From the NCBI GenBank assembly GCA_007124075.1, contig SLFV01000494.1:1-6673 (forward strand): a DNA stretch of 6,673 nucleotides, read 5' to 3'. Below the pieces are notes generated by a model that made no database searches, was not told the DNA's origin, and saw nothing but the letters and a program-made list of their open reading frames with translations. This document shows positions 6,311-6,673 of the stretch, piece after piece. The translations under genes were made by a program, and so were the position numbers. Position 1 is the stretch's first letter; each line of letters starts with the position of its first letter. This DNA is from Roseimaritima sp. (lineage in GTDB: Bacteria; Planctomycetota; Planctomycetia; Pirellulales; Pirellulaceae).

Positions 6311-6673
6311 CTAAGCATCCGCTTCCTTCTGCAAATACTTCTGACTGTATTCCGCCAGCGACCTGCGGCAGGCTTGCGTCAAGCGGCTTTGAAAACGATA
6401 CGGATCCCAAACGAGTCCCACGGTTCGCGTCGGTGGCGTGCCAGCGAGGGAGCGGTAGACCCGAGTTTTGGAACGGTCAATCCGGGAAGCCATCTTGGGA
6501 ACCATGGAAACCCCGTGGGACAGCGAGACCAGTTCCTGAACCATCGAAAGCTGGTTGGTCCGTCCAACGACAACGGGCTGAAATGAGCGATGGCGGCAAA
6601 ACGACAGGATGTTGTCGGACAAACAATGGGGCTCGTCCAGCATCACAAACGGTTCGGGCTCCAAGTCCTTTAA
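6311..6673 (-). CDS. oxyR: LysR-family regulator, OxyR-like, C-terminal part (5' end outside window)
   Basis: The frame is open from the right edge to TAG at 6311-6313, giving 120 residues of the effector-binding domain; the N-terminal DNA-binding helix-turn-helix is outside the window. The visible start ([18 protein letters not shown]) aligns by eye with E. coli OxyR around its peroxidatic cysteine. A second cysteine follows at the same distance (TGT at 6623-6625, TGC at 6596-6598; nine residues apart, like Cys199 and Cys208). The later segments [10 protein letters not shown] and [12 protein letters not shown] also match the OxyR pattern (GITLLP, RTIGLVY). OxyR proteins sense hydrogen peroxide through disulfide formation and activate catalase, peroxiredoxin and iron-control genes. 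The gene reads in the same direction as the PKS operon and ends 191 bases before the methyltransferase start. LysR membership is secure; oxyR is likely, but other LysR regulators share the HCL motif. Confidence 0.82.
   Translation of the reverse strand, partial: LKDLEPEPFVMLDEPHCLSDNILSFCRHRSFQPVVVGRTNQLSMVQELVSLSHGVSMVPKMASRIDRSKTRVYRSLAGTPPTRTVGLVWDPYRFQSRLTQACRRSLAEYSQKYLQKEADA

Noticed and set aside
1..6673. CRISPR array, insertion sequence, tRNA, integration site or phage genes
   Set aside because: I saw no regularly spaced repeats, transposase or integrase motifs, tRNA-like cloverleaf or flanking duplications.

Overview
The window looks like chromosomal DNA from a bacterium of the Planctomycetota, most likely a Rhodopirellula/Pirellula-type lineage. 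I base this on three things: a large von Willebrand A (VWA) protein with an acidic N-terminus and one membrane segment, an AAA+ ATPase tail that resembles planctomycete proteins I remember, and a compact type III polyketide synthase (PKS) cluster of the kind known in that phylum. The assignment is inference; no marker gene is present.

Left part, plus strand. Positions 1-419 are the C-terminal end of an AAA+ ATPase that enters from the left. It carries a striking run of 16 T (131-146), read as five phenylalanines, where AAA+ proteins normally have their arginine-finger segment. A gene-poor stretch follows (420-858) with two hairpins and no convincing gene. Positions 859-3000 encode a 713-residue membrane-anchored VWA protein with an intact-looking metal-binding (MIDAS) motif.

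Right part, minus strand. After a 182-base convergent spacer come three tightly packed genes, transcribed right to left: a class I SAM-dependent methyltransferase (start 6119), an FAD-dependent oxidoreductase of the geranylgeranyl-reductase/hydroxylase superfamily (start probably GTG at 5415), and a type III PKS (start 4253, end 3183). The junctions overlap (GTGA at methyltransferase/oxidoreductase, 44 bases at oxidoreductase/PKS), so this is almost certainly one translationally coupled operon. By analogy with the srsABC phenolic-lipid genes of Streptomyces, the PKS probably makes an alkylresorcinol or alkylpyrone from a long-chain acyl starter, and the other two enzymes hydroxylate/oxidise and methylate it to a methoxylated phenolic lipid or quinone. 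The product is not proven by sequence.

Upstream of the operon, on the same strand and cut by the right edge (6311-6673), is the C-terminal part of a LysR-family regulator. It retains two cysteines with the same spacing as the redox pair of OxyR. A peroxide sensor next to genes for a redox-active lipid is suggestive, but a regulatory link is only inferred.

The best leads are the regulator/phenolic-lipid arrangement and the homopolymer that replaces the arginine-finger region of the ATPase.
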